This document shows, piece by piece, positions 11,988 through 19,988 of a stretch of 64,000 bases of DNA. The stretch is from contig NZ_KB891879.1 of the NCBI RefSeq assembly GCF_000373585.1, positions 62,001 through 126,000 of the forward strand, in the 5' to 3' direction. Within the stretch, counting starts at the first letter, position 1; every line of letters begins with the position of its first letter. The translations under genes and the position numbers were made by a program. The notes below the pieces were generated by a model. That model saw only the letters and a list, made by a program, of their open reading frames with translations, was not told the origin of the DNA and ran no database searches. Source of the stretch: Streptomyces sp. MspMP-M5 (GTDB lineage Bacteria > Actinomycetota > Actinomycetes > Streptomycetales > Streptomycetaceae).

Positions 11988-12201
11988 CACGATCTCCGCG
12001 GAGGGGCAAACGGGTTGGGCGCGTCCGGGACGGTCTGGGCGGGGCCGCCCCGGAGGGCTAATATCCTCGTCGGCCGTCCTTCGCTGCAAGTGCATCTGCA
12101 ATTACATCGACAAGGACGGCCGCCCAGGGACCGGATCACGCCAACCGTGATCACGGCCCCGGATCGGTCCCGAGCACACCCCCACCAAGGGAGCAGCTGT
12201 G

Positions 12202-12444
12202 ATGGAGTCGATGACCAACGGCATGCCGGCCACGGCAGTCGGCGACGCGGTCTGGCGTAAGAGCCGCCGCAGCAACCCCAATGGCAACTGCGTTGAACTG
12301 GCGCTTCTTCCGGACGACGGGGTCGCGGTGCGCAACTCGCGGCACACCACGGGCCCGGCGCTGATCTATCCGCGCGCCGAGATGGCCGCGTTCGTCCAGG
12401 GCGCGAAGGACGGCGAGTTCGATGACCTGTTCGCCTGCGACTGA
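12202..12444 (+). CDS. DUF397 small acidic protein
   Basis: An 80-residue DUF397 domain with the diagnostic VWRKSRRSNPNGNCVELAL, then VAVRNSRHTTGPALIYPRAE. Members are encoded next to WhiJ-type XRE regulators in streptomycetes and are thought to antagonise or modulate them; the paired regulator here starts 122 bp downstream on the same strand. AAGGGAG at 12187-12193 serves ATG 12202; a GTG at 12199 is in frame and could be used instead. There is no Cys pair or signal peptide. Confidence 0.9.
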   Translation: MESMTNGMPATAVGDAVWRKSRRSNPNGNCVELALLPDDGVAVRNSRHTTGPALIYPRAEMAAFVQGAKDGEFDDLFACD

Positions 12445-12566
12445 GCGGAAGACCGCCGTCGGAAGCAATAACTGAGGCATATGTCGGCCGGATAGTCGGC
12501 GTAGGTGTACGCCCCCACGGCGCGATGGGACACTGGGCATCGGCCCGACCACTCAGGGGAGTCAGC

Positions 12567-13466
12567 ATGAGCGCCGCGCAGCCGAGCAGCGACCCGTCCC
12601 TGCGCCGCTATCTCGACCATCCACGCGGCGGCCCGACCATCCTGCGCATCGTGCTGGGCACTCAGCTGCGCCGGCTGCGGGAGGCCGCCGGCATCACCCG
12701 CGAGGCCGCCGGGGACGCCATCCGCGCCTCGCACGCCAAGATCAGCCGCCTGGAACTGGGCCGGGTGAGCTGCAAGGAGCGCGATGTCGCCGACCTGCTG
12801 ACGCTCTACGGCGTCACCGACAGCGCGGCCCGCGCCACCTACCTCGCGCTCGCCCGCCGGACCGGCAAGCCCGGCTGGTGGCACCAGTACAACGACGTGC
12901 TGCCCAGCTGGTTCGAGACCCACCTCGGCCTGGAGTCGGCCGCCTCCGTCATCCGCACCTACGAAGTCCAGTTCGTTCCGGGGCTGTTGCAGACGGCGGA
13001 CTACGCGCGGGCGGTGGCTCGACTGGGCAACCCGCGGGCCACTCCGGAGGAGACCGAACAGCGGGTCGCGCTGCGGATGGAGCGCCAGCGGCTGCTGACG
13101 CTCAGCGACCCGCCCCGGCTGTGGGCCATCGTCGACGAGGCGTGCCTGCGCCGCCCGCTGGGCGGTCCGGAGGTGATGGCCGGTCAGGTCAAGCATCTGC
13201 TGGAGATGGCGCGGCTGCCCAACATCACCCTCCAGGTGGCACCGTTCGCCCTCGGCGGTCTCGCCGCGGCCGGCGGACCGGTCACCATCCTCCGCTTCCT
13301 GGAGCCCGATCTCCCCGACGTCGTCTACCTGGAGCAGCTGACCAGCGCGCTCTATCTGGACAAGCGCACCGACGTCGACCACTACCTGGCGGTGATGGAC
13401 CGGCTCAGCGCCCAGGCCGAGTCGCCACGCAACTCGATCGCGATGCTGGAGCGCCTGCTGGGCTGA
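12567..13466 (+). CDS. WhiJ-like XRE regulator with DUF5753 domain
   Basis: A 299-residue DNA-binding protein. The N-terminal helix-turn-helix spans about residues 25-80 (LGTQLRRLREAAGITREAAG, SHAKISRLELGRV). The C-terminal DUF5753 region is typical: WWHQYNDVLPSWFETHLGLE, YEVQFVPGLLQTADYARAV and IVDEACLRRPLGG. The start is ATG 12567, with GGGGAG upstream; the extension to 12525 lacks a binding site. The partner DUF397 gene precedes it and an RsbW-like gene diverges. This layout matches the WhiJ-type loci that influence Streptomyces differentiation. The actual target is unknown. Confidence 0.92.
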   Translation: MSAAQPSSDPSLRRYLDHPRGGPTILRIVLGTQLRRLREAAGITREAAGDAIRASHAKISRLELGRVSCKERDVADLLTLYGVTDSAARATYLALARRTGKPGWWHQYNDVLPSWFETHLGLESAASVIRTYEVQFVPGLLQTADYARAVARLGNPRATPEETEQRVALRMERQRLLTLSDPPRLWAIVDEACLRRPLGGPEVMAGQVKHLLEMARLPNITLQVAPFALGGLAAAGGPVTILRFLEPDLPDVVYLEQLTSALYLDKRTDVDHYLAVMDRLSAQAESPRNSIAMLERLLG

Positions 13467-13488
13467 ACCGGCCGCGGTACGGGGCACG

Positions 13489-14307
13489 TCAGGGCTTGCG
13501 CGCCACGCCCCCGTACTCGATCCACTCCTGCGTCAGCTGCCTGGGGCCGGCGTCGGACGGGTCCGGCCGCCAGGTGGAGACCTCCACCAGTCCCGGCTCC
13601 TGGATCTCCAACCCGTCCAGGAACGCCCTCAGTTCGTGCTGTTGCCGCACCCGGCCCCAGTGTCCCTGTGTGCTCACCCGCATGAACTCGGTGACGAAGT
13701 CCCGCGTCGCGGCGTCCTCACTCACCAGCTGACACACCACCAGAAAGCTGCCGGGCGCGAGCCGTTCGGCGACCCGGCGCACCAGGGCGGCCGGGTCGTC
13801 GGCGTCCGGGATGCAGTGCAGTACGGAGACGAACAGCGCGGCGACCGGCTTGTCGAGGTCGATCAGCCGCCGCACCTCCGGGCTGTCGAAGATCCCGTCG
13901 GTGTCCCGCATGTCGGCCTGGATGACGGCGGTGTTCTCGTTCTCCTCCAGCAGCGCCCGGCCGTGCGCCAGCACGATCGGGTCGTTGTCGACGTACACCA
14001 CCCGGGACGCCGGGTCGACGTGCTGGGCGACCTGGTGGACGTTGTCCTGGGTCGGCAGCCCGGAGCCGTGGTCGACGAACTGCCGGATGCCCTGCTCGCG
14101 GGCCAACCAGCGGACCACCCGGCGAAGGAAGCGCCGGTTGTTGACGGCCAGCACCCGGGTGCTCGGGACGACCTTGCTCAGCTCCTCGCACGCCTCGCGG
14201 TCCACCGCGTAGTTGTCCTTGCCGCCGAGGTAGTAGTCGTACATCCGCGCGACGCTCGGGACGGTCACGTCGACGGTGCCGGCCAGCGGCCGGATTTCTT
14301 GGCTCAT
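13489..14307 (-). CDS. SAM-dependent methyltransferase, DUF574 family
   Basis: A 272-residue protein of the family expanded in Streptomyces. The diagnostic N-terminus reads VPSVARMYDYYLGGKDNYAV, followed by the motif-I-like FVDHGSGLPTQDNVHQVAQ and the acidic VVYVDNDPIVLAHGRALL. Further on are IQADMRD and VSVLHCIPDADDPAALV. Several family members are annotated as methyltransferases, but substrates are unknown. ATG 14307 was chosen because the conserved N-terminus starts there; the frame runs on to 14451 in Arg/Pro-rich non-coding sequence. It converges with the WhiJ-like gene, 22 bases apart. Confidence 0.9.
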   Translation of the reverse strand: MSQEIRPLAGTVDVTVPSVARMYDYYLGGKDNYAVDREACEELSKVVPSTRVLAVNNRRFLRRVVRWLAREQGIRQFVDHGSGLPTQDNVHQVAQHVDPASRVVYVDNDPIVLAHGRALLEENENTAVIQADMRDTDGIFDSPEVRRLIDLDKPVAALFVSVLHCIPDADDPAALVRRVAERLAPGSFLVVCQLVSEDAATRDFVTEFMRVSTQGHWGRVRQQHELRAFLDGLEIQEPGLVEVSTWRPDPSDAGPRQLTQEWIEYGGVARKP

Positions 14308-14541
14308 TCCCCACTCTTCCCGTCGGATTGCGGTGCGGGCAACGGTACGGCCCCGGCCGGTGATGGCCAACTGGCCCGGAGGGGCGGGCAGTCGGAGCGG
14401 TGTGCGCGGCGGCGCGGGCCGCGCGCTCCGCGCTCGGCCAGGCGTTCTCATCGGCCTCTCACGGTGCGCTCATGGGCCGGTCACACGGGGTGCCTACGGT
14501 GGGCGCGAGGCCGCGGTCCGGCGGCCGGAGGAGAGGGCACC

Positions 14542-15285
14542 GTGTACCACCTGACCGGCGTGACGAAGCACTACCGACGCGGTGGCGAGCCGGTGCGGGC
14601 CCTGGACGGCATCGACTTCTCGGTGGCGGACGGCACCGCGCTCGCCGTCCAGGGGCCGCCCGGCGCGGGCCGTTCGACGTTGCTGCGGATCCTCGGCGGG
14701 CTGGAGCGGCCGACCGGCGGCAGCGTGCTGCTCGACGGTACGGATCTGGCCACCGTCACCGCGTCCCGGCTCGGCCGGATCCGGGCCGAGTCGATCGGAC
14801 TGCTGGGGCCGGACGGCGGCTTCCGGCCCCAGCCGGTCACGGGGCTGACCGTGCGAGAGGGCGTGGCCGCCGCGCTGGCCCCGCTGCGGCTGCGGCCCGC
14901 CGACCGCTGGGAGCTGGCCGGGGAGGCGCTGGCGGAGGTAGGGCTGGCCGGCCGGGGCGAGCTGCTGCCGGCGGAGCTGGACCCGTACGCGCGGCGGCGG
15001 GCGGCGCTCGCCCGGGCGCTGGTCAAGCGGCCCACGGTGCTCCTCGCGGACCGGCCGACCGAGGGTCTGCCGCCGGCGGCCCGGGCCGACTTCACGGAGC
15101 TGCTGGTGCGTGTGTGGGGCGCGCACCGGCTCACCTGCGTCGTCGCCACGGACGACGAGGCACTGGCCGGGCGGGCGACGCGGCGGCTGGTGCTCGCCGG
15201 GGGCCGGATGGCCGCCGCGGGCCCGGTGGCCGGTTCCGGTCGGAGCGGGGCGGACGCGTGGTGTCCGCCCCGGGCGGGGCGGTAG
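14542..15285 (+). CDS. Degenerate ABC-type ATPase domain protein (probably inactive)
   Basis: The 247 residues align with MacB/LolD-type ATPase subunits (ALDGIDFSVADGTALAVQG, LLRILGGLERPTGGSVLLDG). The catalytic motifs are altered throughout. Walker A reads GPPGAGRST with Arg for Lys. The Q-loop region reads LLGPDGGFRPQ instead of a Phe-Gln. The LSGGQ signature is replaced by LDPYARRRAALARAL. Walker B reads VLLADRPT with Arg for the catalytic Glu. No permease gene is adjacent. GTG 14542, with GGAGGAG upstream, gives the conserved start. It may be a regulatory pseudo-ATPase or a decaying gene; the frame is intact, which argues against simple decay. Confidence 0.78.
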   Translation: MYHLTGVTKHYRRGGEPVRALDGIDFSVADGTALAVQGPPGAGRSTLLRILGGLERPTGGSVLLDGTDLATVTASRLGRIRAESIGLLGPDGGFRPQPVTGLTVREGVAAALAPLRLRPADRWELAGEALAEVGLAGRGELLPAELDPYARRRAALARALVKRPTVLLADRPTEGLPPAARADFTELLVRVWGAHRLTCVVATDDEALAGRATRRLVLAGGRMAAAGPVAGSGRSGADAWCPPRAGR

Positions 15286-15295
15286 AAGAGGGGGC

Positions 15296-16183
15296 ATGAC
15301 CACAGAGCAGAGCGAGTCCACGGACCGCGCACCACTCGGCCCGCCCGGCGTCGAGGAGATGGTGCGCGCCAACGAGGCCAACTGGGACGCCCGCACCCCG
15401 GTCCATGTGGCCAGTGCGTTCTACGGCCTGGACGGGACGCGGCGGCCCGACGACTGGTTCGCCCCGTTCGAATGGGCCGACCTGGGGGAGCTGGCCGGGC
15501 TCGATGTGCTGCATCTGCAGTGCCATCTGGGCACCGAGACGGCCGCGTTCGCCGACCGGGGCGCGCGGGCGGTGGGACTGGACTTCTCCGCCGAGGCGGT
15601 GGCGCAGGCGCGTCGGCTGGCGGCGGAGACGGGCCGGGAGATGGAATTCGTCCGCTCGGACGTCTACCAGGCCGTGGCCGCGCTCGGCGACCGCCGGTTC
15701 GACGTGATCTACACCGGCAAGGGCGCGGTCTGCTATCTGCCGGACCTCACCGCCTGGGCCGAGACGGTGGCCACGCTGCTGCGCCCGGGCGGCACGTTCT
15801 ATCTGGTGGAGTTCCATCCCCTGCTGAACGCGTTGGGCCCGACGCCGCCCACCGACCCGGACACCCCGCCGCTGCTGCTCCGCCACGACTATCTGGCGGG
15901 CCGGGGCGCCCTGCGCAGCGACACCCCCACCACCTACACCGACGGCCCGCCGCTCCAGGGCGCCACGACGAGCTACGAGTGGCGGCACGGCGTCGGCGAG
16001 GTCGTCGACGCACTGCTCGGGGCCGGGCTGAGTCTGCAGGGCATCCGGGAGACCGAGGTGCTGCCGTGGCCGCGCTTCCCGTCGATGGTGCCGGACGCCG
16101 ACGGCTGGTGGCGGCTGCCCGACTCGGAGCCGATCATTCCGCTGCTGTACGCGGTGCGGGCGGTGAAGCCGGCGCAGCCGTAG
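15296..16183 (+). CDS. Class I SAM-dependent methyltransferase
   Basis: A 295-residue Rossmann methyltransferase. Motif I is VLHLQCHLGTETAAFADRG, followed by the acidic AVGLDFSAEAVAQARR, then FVRSDVY and the YTGKGAVCYLPDL region. The motif-I Gly-rich loop reads LQCHLGT, a variant seen in a well-populated actinobacterial subfamily. The protein ends with a beta hairpin and PLLYAVRAVKP. ATG 15296 follows GAGGGGG. The ABC-like gene lies ten bases upstream, so the two are probably one transcript. The substrate is unknown. Confidence 0.88.
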   Translation: MTTEQSESTDRAPLGPPGVEEMVRANEANWDARTPVHVASAFYGLDGTRRPDDWFAPFEWADLGELAGLDVLHLQCHLGTETAAFADRGARAVGLDFSAEAVAQARRLAAETGREMEFVRSDVYQAVAALGDRRFDVIYTGKGAVCYLPDLTAWAETVATLLRPGGTFYLVEFHPLLNALGPTPPTDPDTPPLLLRHDYLAGRGALRSDTPTTYTDGPPLQGATTSYEWRHGVGEVVDALLGAGLSLQGIRETEVLPWPRFPSMVPDADGWWRLPDSEPIIPLLYAVRAVKPAQP

Positions 16184-16215
16184 CCGGATGATGCGGGAGT
16201 GCGGGTGCGCCGGTG

Positions 16216-16650
16216 TCAGCCGGTGCGGCGGTAGACCGAGCGCAGGAGCTGGTCCTTGGCCGGGCCGGTGACCCGCCACTCCAGGTGCCAGCGGTCCGCG
16301 CCGACGGCGGTGAAAGTGCCCTCGTAGCGGTCCGCGGCACAGGGGTGGAGGGCGGTCCAGCGGCCGGTCCGCAGGTCCAGGTCGTGGAAGGGGCGGCCGT
16401 CGGCGAAGGTGACCGCGGCGGTGCCGTCGGAACGCGGCCGCAGCCGCAGGGTGCGGGTCGCCGGGTGCACCGCGCCGTCCCAGGTCAGTTCGCCCTCCTC
16501 GGTGTGGCACAGCGCCCCGTCGGGGCCGTCCGGCCGGAAGTCCGCGGTGCCCCGGAAGCTGCCCGCGCGGGCGGCCCGCAGGTCGTGGACGGCGCGTTCG
16601 ACGTGCCAGCGGCCGGCGAGATACGCGGCGGCGTCGGGGACCAGGTGCAT
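16216..16650 (-). CDS. DUF6314 family protein
   Basis: A 144-residue soluble protein. It reads as an all-beta barrel: YLAGRWHVERAVHDLRAARA, FRGTADFRP, GELTWDGAVHPATRTLRLRP, VTFADGRPFHDLDL, and a last strand WHLEWRVTGPAKDQLLRSVY. The pattern fits DUF6314, a family of unknown function with a lipocalin-like fold. ATG 16650 begins the conserved part. Alone on its strand, it converges with the methyltransferase gene and diverges from the choline/betaine operon. Confidence 0.82.
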   Translation of the reverse strand: MHLVPDAAAYLAGRWHVERAVHDLRAARAGSFRGTADFRPDGPDGALCHTEEGELTWDGAVHPATRTLRLRPRSDGTAAVTFADGRPFHDLDLRTGRWTALHPCAADRYEGTFTAVGADRWHLEWRVTGPAKDQLLRSVYRRTG

Positions 16651-16848
16651 GCCCCCATTGTCGGGCAGCGCCCGGGGCTCACCCCATCGGCCCCGCGGTG
16701 CACCCCGCCCGCGCGCCCCGGCGCCGCGCGCCGTGCGGTCCCCCGGCACCCGACTTACGCTCGGTACCGAGATCACCACCGAGTGAGATCGCCGAGCGAG
16801 CCACCCCCCGCCGGAGACGAGACCGGGACGAGACCGAAAGGCCCACCC

Positions 16849-18318
16849 ATGCCGGAGCTGTTCATCGGCGGTCAGTGGACCGCAGCGGCCGACGGGCAGG
16901 TGCGGGAGATCCGCTGCCCGGCGGACGGCACGCTGGTCGCGACGGTCGACGAGGGCGGCCCCAAGGACGCGGCGGCGGCCGTCACCGCGGCCCGGCTGGC
17001 CTTCGACGACGGTGCGTGGCCGCGCACCCCCGCCGCCGAGCGCGGCCGGGTGGTGCTCCGCGTCGCCGAGCTGCTGGAGCGGGACCGGGACGCGCTGGCC
17101 CGGGCCGAGTCGCTGGACACCGGCAAGCGGCTGGTGGAGAGCGGCTACGACATGGACGACATCGCCGGCTGCTTCCGCTACTTCGGCAACCTCGGGGCGG
17201 CCGGCGGCACCGACCGGGTGGTGGACGCCGGCGCGCCCGAGGCCGACAGCACGGTGCGGCACGAGCCGGTCGGCGTCTGCGCGCTGATCACGCCGTGGAA
17301 CTACCCACTGCTGCAGACCGCCTGGAAGGTCGCGCCGGCGCTGGTCGCCGGGAACACCTTCGTACTGAAGCCGAGCGAGCTGACCCCGCACACCGCGATC
17401 CACCTGATGCGGCTGCTGGCGGAGGCCGGGGTGCCGGACGGGGCGGCCAACCTCGTCCTGGGCGCCGGTCCATCGGTGGGGGCGCCGCTGACGGAGGATC
17501 CGCGGGTGGACATGGTCTCGTTCACCGGCGGGCTGGTCACCGGCCGCCGCATCATGGCCGCGGCGGCGCCCACGGTGAAGAAGATCGCCCTCGAACTGGG
17601 CGGCAAGAACCCCAACATCGTCTTCGCGGACGCCGACTTCGACACCGCCGTCGACTACGCGCTGACCGCGATCTTCCTGCACTCCGGGCAGGTCTGCTCG
17701 GCGGGCGCCCGGCTGCTGGTCCAGGACGCGCTGCACGACCGCTTCGTGGACGAGGTGGTGGCCCGCGCCCGACGCATCCCGCTCGGCGGCCCGTTCGACG
17801 AGCGGGCCCGCACCGGCCCGCTGATCTCCGCCGCGCACCGGGAGAAGGTCGCGGCGTACGTGACGGCGGGGCTGGCGGAGGGCGCGGTGCTGCGCTGCGG
17901 CGGTGCGCCCCCCGACGACCCGGAGCTGGCGGACGGCTTCTACTACCTGCCGACGGTGCTGGACGAGTGCACCCCGGACATGTCGGTGGTGCGCGACGAG
18001 TCGTTCGGGCCGGTGCTGACGGTGGAGCGGTTCCGCGACGAGGACGAGGCGGTGTCGCTGGCCAACGACACGGTGTACGGGCTGGCGGGGGCGGTGTGGA
18101 CGCAGGACGGCGAGCGGGCGCACCGGGTGGCGGGCCGGCTGCGGGCCGGCACGGTGTGGATCAACGACTTCCATCCGTATGTGCCGCAGGCCGAGTGGGG
18201 CGGGATGAAGCAGTCCGGCATCGGCCGGGAGCTGGGGCCGGCCGGGCTGGCGGAGTACCAGGAGGCCAAGCACATCTGGCGGAACACCGCGCCGCGTCCG
18301 CAGAGGTGGTTCGAGTGA
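16849..18318 (+). CDS. NAD-dependent (probable betaine) aldehyde dehydrogenase
   Basis: Oxidises an aldehyde, most likely betaine aldehyde, to the acid (glycine betaine). The 489-residue ALDH fold has the oxyanion Asn151 in ITPWNYPL, the general base Glu249 in LELGGKNPN and the nucleophile Cys283 in SGQVCSAGARLL. The C-terminal part shows the oligomerisation segments NDFHPYVPQAEWGGMKQSG and GRELG. The neighbours (a co-translated APC permease and a GMC choline-type oxidoreductase) make the betaine pathway the best assignment. The start is ATG 16849. The stop overlaps the permease GTG by four bases. Confidence 0.92.
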   Translation: MPELFIGGQWTAAADGQVREIRCPADGTLVATVDEGGPKDAAAAVTAARLAFDDGAWPRTPAAERGRVVLRVAELLERDRDALARAESLDTGKRLVESGYDMDDIAGCFRYFGNLGAAGGTDRVVDAGAPEADSTVRHEPVGVCALITPWNYPLLQTAWKVAPALVAGNTFVLKPSELTPHTAIHLMRLLAEAGVPDGAANLVLGAGPSVGAPLTEDPRVDMVSFTGGLVTGRRIMAAAAPTVKKIALELGGKNPNIVFADADFDTAVDYALTAIFLHSGQVCSAGARLLVQDALHDRFVDEVVARARRIPLGGPFDERARTGPLISAAHREKVAAYVTAGLAEGAVLRCGGAPPDDPELADGFYYLPTVLDECTPDMSVVRDESFGPVLTVERFRDEDEAVSLANDTVYGLAGAVWTQDGERAHRVAGRLRAGTVWINDFHPYVPQAEWGGMKQSGIGRELGPAGLAEYQEAKHIWRNTAPRPQRWFE

Positions 18319-19910
18319 CGCCTTCCGGTTCCGGCCCCTCAGGTCCCGCCGGCCCCGCCGCGGGCGGTCCCGCCGACGACGGCGAGCATGAGGACGGGGC
18401 GCTGGCCGAGCTCGGCTACAAGCCCGAACTCAAGCGCACCCTCGGCAACTTCCACACCTTCGCCGCCGGCATCAGTTACATCTCCATCCTCACCGGCACC
18501 TTCCAGCTGTTCTACTTCGGGGTGAGCCACGGCGGTCCGGCCTACTGGTGGTCCTGGCCGATGGTCTTCTGCGGCCAGCTGATGGTCGCGCTGTGCTTCT
18601 GCGAGCTGGCCTGCCGCTATCCGGTGGCCGGGTCGATCTACAACTGGGCGAAGCAGCTGGGCGGTCCGCACGTGGGCTGGCTCGGGGGCTGGATGATGCT
18701 CACCGCGTCCATGGTCTCGCTGGCCGCGGTGGCGCTGGCCTACCAGGTGACGCTGCCGCAGATCTCGTCGTTCTTCCAGGTCATCGGGACCGGCACGGGC
18801 CAGACCGACGCGGCCGCCAACGCCGTCCTGCTGGGCAGCGTCCTGATCGCCTTCACCACCCTGGTCAACGCGTTCGGCGTGAAGCTGATGGCGCGGATCA
18901 ACTCGGCGGGCGTGGCCATCGAGCTGATCGCCGCGATCGTGCTGATCCTGCTGCTGGCCGCGCACACCGCCCGCGGCCCGGCCACCGCGCTCACCGACAC
19001 CTTCGGCAAGGGCCAGGGCGAGAGCCTGGGCTACCTCGGCGCGTTCCTGACCGCCTCGCTCGCCTCCGCGTACGTCATGTACGGCTTCGACACCGCCTCC
19101 TCGCTGGGCGAGGAGTCCAAGGACCCGGCCCGTAACGCACCCCGGGCGATCCTGCGGGCGCTGATCGCGTCGTTCCTCATCGGCGGGCTGATCCTGCTGT
19201 TCGCGCTGCTGGCCGTCCCCGATCTGCACGACAAGCGGCTCTCGGTGGACGGCCTCCAGTACGTCGTCCTGGCCACCCTCGGGTCGACGGTCGGGCAGAT
19301 CGTCCTGTGGTGCGTGGTCATCGCGATCACCGTCTGCGAACTGGCGGTGCACACCGCCGCCATCCGGCTGGCGTTCGCGATGGCCCGGGACAACAACCTC
19401 CCGGCGTCCTCGAAGCTGGCCCGGGTCAGCCCGCGGTTCCAGACGCCGGTGGTGCCCGCGGTGGTGATCGGGCTGGTCGGGATCGCGGTCCTGCTGATCA
19501 ACGTCAACCAGCCGCAGATCTTCTCGGTGATCACCAGCATCGCGATCATCATGATCTACCTGGCGTATCTGATGGTGACGCTGCCGATGCTGGTGCAGCG
19601 GCTGCGCGGCACATGGACGACGCGGCAGGGCGCCTTCTCGCTGGGGAGGTTCGGTCTGCCGGTGAACGTCCTGGCGGTGCTGTGGGGGCTGGCGATGTCC
19701 GTCAACCTCGCCTGGCCGCGCGCCGCGGTCTACAACGCCACCGGCCCGCAGCACTGGTATCTGCGCTGGGGCGCCTTCCTCTTCATCGGCGTGGTGGCGC
19801 TCGGCGGCTTCGCCTACTACTGGTTCGTCCAGCGGCACCGCACCGGCGTACTGGCCTCGCACGCCGCGGCGGAGGCGGACTCCGGCGACGCCACCACCCC
19901 CGCGCCCTGA
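18315..19910 (+). CDS. APC-family permease of the choline/betaine operon
   Basis: A 531-residue integral membrane protein with about 12 hydrophobic segments and a hydrophilic Gly/Pro/Glu N-terminal tail. The first core segment, FHTFAAGISYISILTGTFQL, and YGFDTASSLGEESKDPARNA after TM6 mark the amino acid/polyamine/choline superfamily (APC). The location between the aldehyde dehydrogenase and the GMC oxidase suggests uptake of choline or a related quaternary amine; amino-acid or urea-type substrates are also known in this subgroup. GTG 18315 overlaps the upstream stop, so the genes are translationally coupled. Confidence 0.9.
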   Translation: MTPSGSGPSGPAGPAAGGPADDGEHEDGALAELGYKPELKRTLGNFHTFAAGISYISILTGTFQLFYFGVSHGGPAYWWSWPMVFCGQLMVALCFCELACRYPVAGSIYNWAKQLGGPHVGWLGGWMMLTASMVSLAAVALAYQVTLPQISSFFQVIGTGTGQTDAAANAVLLGSVLIAFTTLVNAFGVKLMARINSAGVAIELIAAIVLILLLAAHTARGPATALTDTFGKGQGESLGYLGAFLTASLASAYVMYGFDTASSLGEESKDPARNAPRAILRALIASFLIGGLILLFALLAVPDLHDKRLSVDGLQYVVLATLGSTVGQIVLWCVVIAITVCELAVHTAAIRLAFAMARDNNLPASSKLARVSPRFQTPVVPAVVIGLVGIAVLLINVNQPQIFSVITSIAIIMIYLAYLMVTLPMLVQRLRGTWTTRQGAFSLGRFGLPVNVLAVLWGLAMSVNLAWPRAAVYNATGPQHWYLRWGAFLFIGVVALGGFAYYWFVQRHRTGVLASHAAAEADSGDATTPAP

Positions 19911-19988
19911 CCCCGCCGCGAACATCCCGTTCCACCATGTCCGTTCCGCCCGTCCCGTTCCGCCCCGCCCCGACCTGGAGACAAGGCC

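Noticed and set aside
16698..19910. A fusion of the aldehyde dehydrogenase region with the permease into one long protein
   Set aside because: The first half of that frame is out of frame with the dehydrogenase and has no motif; the permease has its own GTG start at 18315.
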